Shown here in pieces: positions 62,376 to 64,000 of a DNA stretch of 64,000 bases. The DNA is from Cercophora sp. LCS_1 (lineage: Eukaryota; Ascomycota; Sordariomycetes; Sordariales; Lasiosphaeriaceae), in the NCBI GenBank assembly GCA_036250225.1, contig JAPZLL010000028.1, forward strand, positions 62,001 through 126,000. Reading direction: 5' to 3'. A program made the position numbers and the translations under genes. Positions within the stretch are counted from its first letter, which is position 1. Each line of letters starts with the position of its first letter. Below the pieces are notes generated by a model that saw nothing but the letters and a program-made list of their open reading frames with translations, was not told the origin of the DNA and ran no database searches.

Positions 62376-64000
62376 CTACATCCTGCCCATCGTCGTGCTG
62401 GCCCGACTTCCAAAGCCGCCGCCCCTGGCAGTGCCGGTTGAAGCTTTCGCAGCCACGGCCGCTTTTGCATTATGCTTCGCCGTCGTCCTTCTGTTCCTCC
62501 ATCTGTTGCCAGGCGTCCAGACCCAGCCACCCCCCGCCCCCATCGCTGGCAGCAGCACACGGCTGGGGTTTGCATGTTGTCTGCTCCGGATCCTCCCTCC
62601 TCTCTCGGCCCGCCACTTGGCCACCCCGTCCCGGATGACCTCCCACTTGTAGCCGTAGACAAAGGCGATGGCCAGAACCCCCGCCGTCAGCGGCACGGCC
62701 GTCTGCCAGAAGACGCGCTGGTCGCCCTCGGTGTCGCGGATGTCGGCCGTGTTCATGCCCATGAAGCCCGAGACGAAGGTGAGCGGCAGGAAGAAGAGCG
62801 TCACGATGGTGAAGACGCGGATCGCCTTGGTGTGGCTCTCCTCGAGGATCTCGAGCGTTTGCACGAGGTTCTCCCGCAGGTTGCGGGCGCGGTCCATCAG
62901 CGCGCGCGCCTCCAGCTCGCGCTGCGACAGCTTCTGCCGCGTGGCCTCCAGGTGCAACGACTCGCGCAAGTAGCGGTAGCTGCTGCTGCCGTTTGCCGGC
63001 GGCGATGCAGCGTCCTCGGCGCCCACCGGCTCTGTCGGGCCAAGCGCGCTGGCGAGCCCCATGCACAGCCGCTGCTGCCACTGCAGCACGCGGCACAGGG
63101 CCTGGAGCTCCTCGTCGACGAACCGCAGGTCAGGGAAGAGGCGCTTTTGGGGTTGGTCGTTGACGCTCTGCTGCAGCCGCGTCGTGTACCGCTTGTACAG
63201 CTCGCCGGGGGTTACGGCGGCCTGGGGGTGACCGATGCCGTTGGCGATGCGCAGCGGCTGCAGGAAGAGGTTGGCCAGCACCGTCGACGCCAGCGACTCG
63301 GGCTCGACGGCGCCGAGGTTGGCGACCCTTGGGCCGGCGCGCCGTAGACCCGGATCCTGCAGGGCTTCGTCAAGGACCGCGTGGACTTGGAGGCCGCTGC
63401 GTCGCAGCGCCTTGCGCGCCTTGTCGAAAAGCGTGTGAGGTTCCGGCATGTTGGTGATGCTGTGTACCTGGCGGAGACGCACGTCCACGCCCGACAGGAG
63501 CTGCGACGCGCCCACCACCAGCCGCAGCGTCAGCTCAAATATATGAGCTATGCGCCCCTGGATGCCGGCCAGGTATTTGTCGTTTTCCTTGGTGGTCCGG
63601 GCGGCTAACAGCAGCCCGCGGGACAAGATTGTTACCCTCCGTCGGATGTCGGTGAGCTGCTGGTGGCAGTCGTTGGCAAATGCTATTAGCGACGACAGGA
63701 TGGCCTCGCTCCGGATCTGGTTGGCGGAGCGGACCACGATGGTGAGGCTTTCTCCTGCGAACGCGGCGTCGGGCTCCAACAGGGCGGAAAGGCCGGCCTT
63801 GGTGTGCACGCGCCTAACGTGCATCTCGGCGTCGCGCACGAATCCGTAGTGGCGGTCGGCCGCGCACGCCGCGCACCGCGAGCAAGGGAAGGCCGGGGCT
63901 TGGAGGGAGAGGTCTCGGACGAGGCCGGCCTCTGCCGAGTAGTCCCGCACATAGTACATTTGGCTGTACGGAGGAGCTGGCTGGCCTCGTACGAAGCCGA
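62376..64000 (-). CDS. CorA-like divalent metal transporter (5' end outside window)
   Basis: The frame is open from 62376 to the window edge; codons beyond the ATG at 63959 (PYSQMYYVRDY) still read as coding, so the start lies outside. The C-terminal two-span core is diagnostic: TM1 TIVTLFFLPLTFVSGFMGMN ending in the GMN selectivity motif, then TM2 FWQTAVPLTAGVLAIAFVYG. A long helical cytosolic domain precedes it. A Cys/His-rich segment (CSRCAACAADRHYGF...HVRRVH) near the visible N-terminus is reminiscent of a zinc finger. CorA proteins conduct Mg2+, Co2+ or Ni2+. The C-terminal tail after TM2 is unusually basic and Ala/Gly-rich. Confidence 0.82.
   Translation of the reverse strand, partial: GFVRGQPAPPYSQMYYVRDYSAEAGLVRDLSLQAPAFPCSRCAACAADRHYGFVRDAEMHVRRVHTKAGLSALLEPDAAFAGESLTIVVRSANQIRSEAILSSLIAFANDCHQQLTDIRRRVTILSRGLLLAARTTKENDKYLAGIQGRIAHIFELTLRLVVGASQLLSGVDVRLRQVHSITNMPEPHTLFDKARKALRRSGLQVHAVLDEALQDPGLRRAGPRVANLGAVEPESLASTVLANLFLQPLRIANGIGHPQAAVTPGELYKRYTTRLQQSVNDQPQKRLFPDLRFVDEELQALCRVLQWQQRLCMGLASALGPTEPVGAEDAASPPANGSSSYRYLRESLHLEATRQKLSQRELEARALMDRARNLRENLVQTLEILEESHTKAIRVFTIVTLFFLPLTFVSGFMGMNTADIRDTEGDQRVFWQTAVPLTAGVLAIAFVYGYKWEVIRDGVAKWRAERGGRIRSRQHANPSRVLLPAMGAGGGWVWTPGNRWRNRRTTAKHNAKAAVAAKASTGTARGGGFGSRASTTMGRM

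Noticed and set aside
1..64000. Transposons, CRISPR arrays, rRNA, telomeric repeats
   Set aside because: No transposase or reverse-transcriptase motifs, long terminal repeats, regular short spacer arrays, rRNA sequence or TTAGGG runs were seen on either strand.

Overview
This window is nuclear DNA of a filamentous ascomycete (Pezizomycotina). Genes carry short 45-95 nt introns with GT/AG ends and CTAAC- or CTGAC-like branch points. There are three HET-domain genes, an expanded RING-finger family, secreted Ser-rich and receptor-like wall proteins, and UstYa/DUF3328 genes, a combination typical of this group. I see no rRNA, CRISPR array, intact transposon or confident tRNA.

Layout. 0-12 kb: an SRPK-like kinase, a subtilase broken by one nonsense codon, a secreted Hsp70/actin-fold-like protein, a VOC/glyoxalase protein, a membrane-anchored coiled-coil protein with a frame break near its end, a 2.3 kb gene-poor stretch and a four-exon class I methyltransferase. 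12-22 kb: a Ser/Ala-repeat surface protein, three RING-finger paralogues (one frameshifted) and a multi-pass membrane protein. 23.2-37.2 kb: the centrepiece, a dikaritin-type (ustiloxin/phomopsin-like) RiPP cluster. 38-52 kb: four more RING paralogues (two broken), a large secreted protein, a HET protein, a Nudix hydrolase and a phosphorylase-like protein. 53-64 kb: two further HET proteins, a Mid2-like single-span wall protein, an aldo-keto reductase and the 3' part of a CorA-like transporter gene.

The RiPP cluster holds four UstYa-family genes, each with the HxxHC and (D/E)HC motifs. It also has a prolyl-4-hydroxylase-like 2OG/Fe(II) oxygenase, a GOST-like seven-span membrane protein and two unrelated repeat precursors. 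Precursor 1 has seven identical 17-residue repeats with two tyrosines each and no Lys-Arg site. Precursor 2 has eight variable repeats, each ending Pro-Gly-Lys-Arg. The likely flow is secretion, proteolytic release of repeats, UstYa-catalysed oxidative cyclisation and perhaps proline hydroxylation. Products are unknown. Two precursors with four UstYa genes suggest two products or product families from one locus.

The second notable system is a family of seven RING-finger genes on both sides of the cluster. They share a module upstream of the RING, and two share a promoter of over 100 bp. Three of the seven are broken, pointing to birth-and-death evolution.

Exon boundaries were read by eye from splice signals, frame continuity and family motifs. 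They are models, not transcript evidence.
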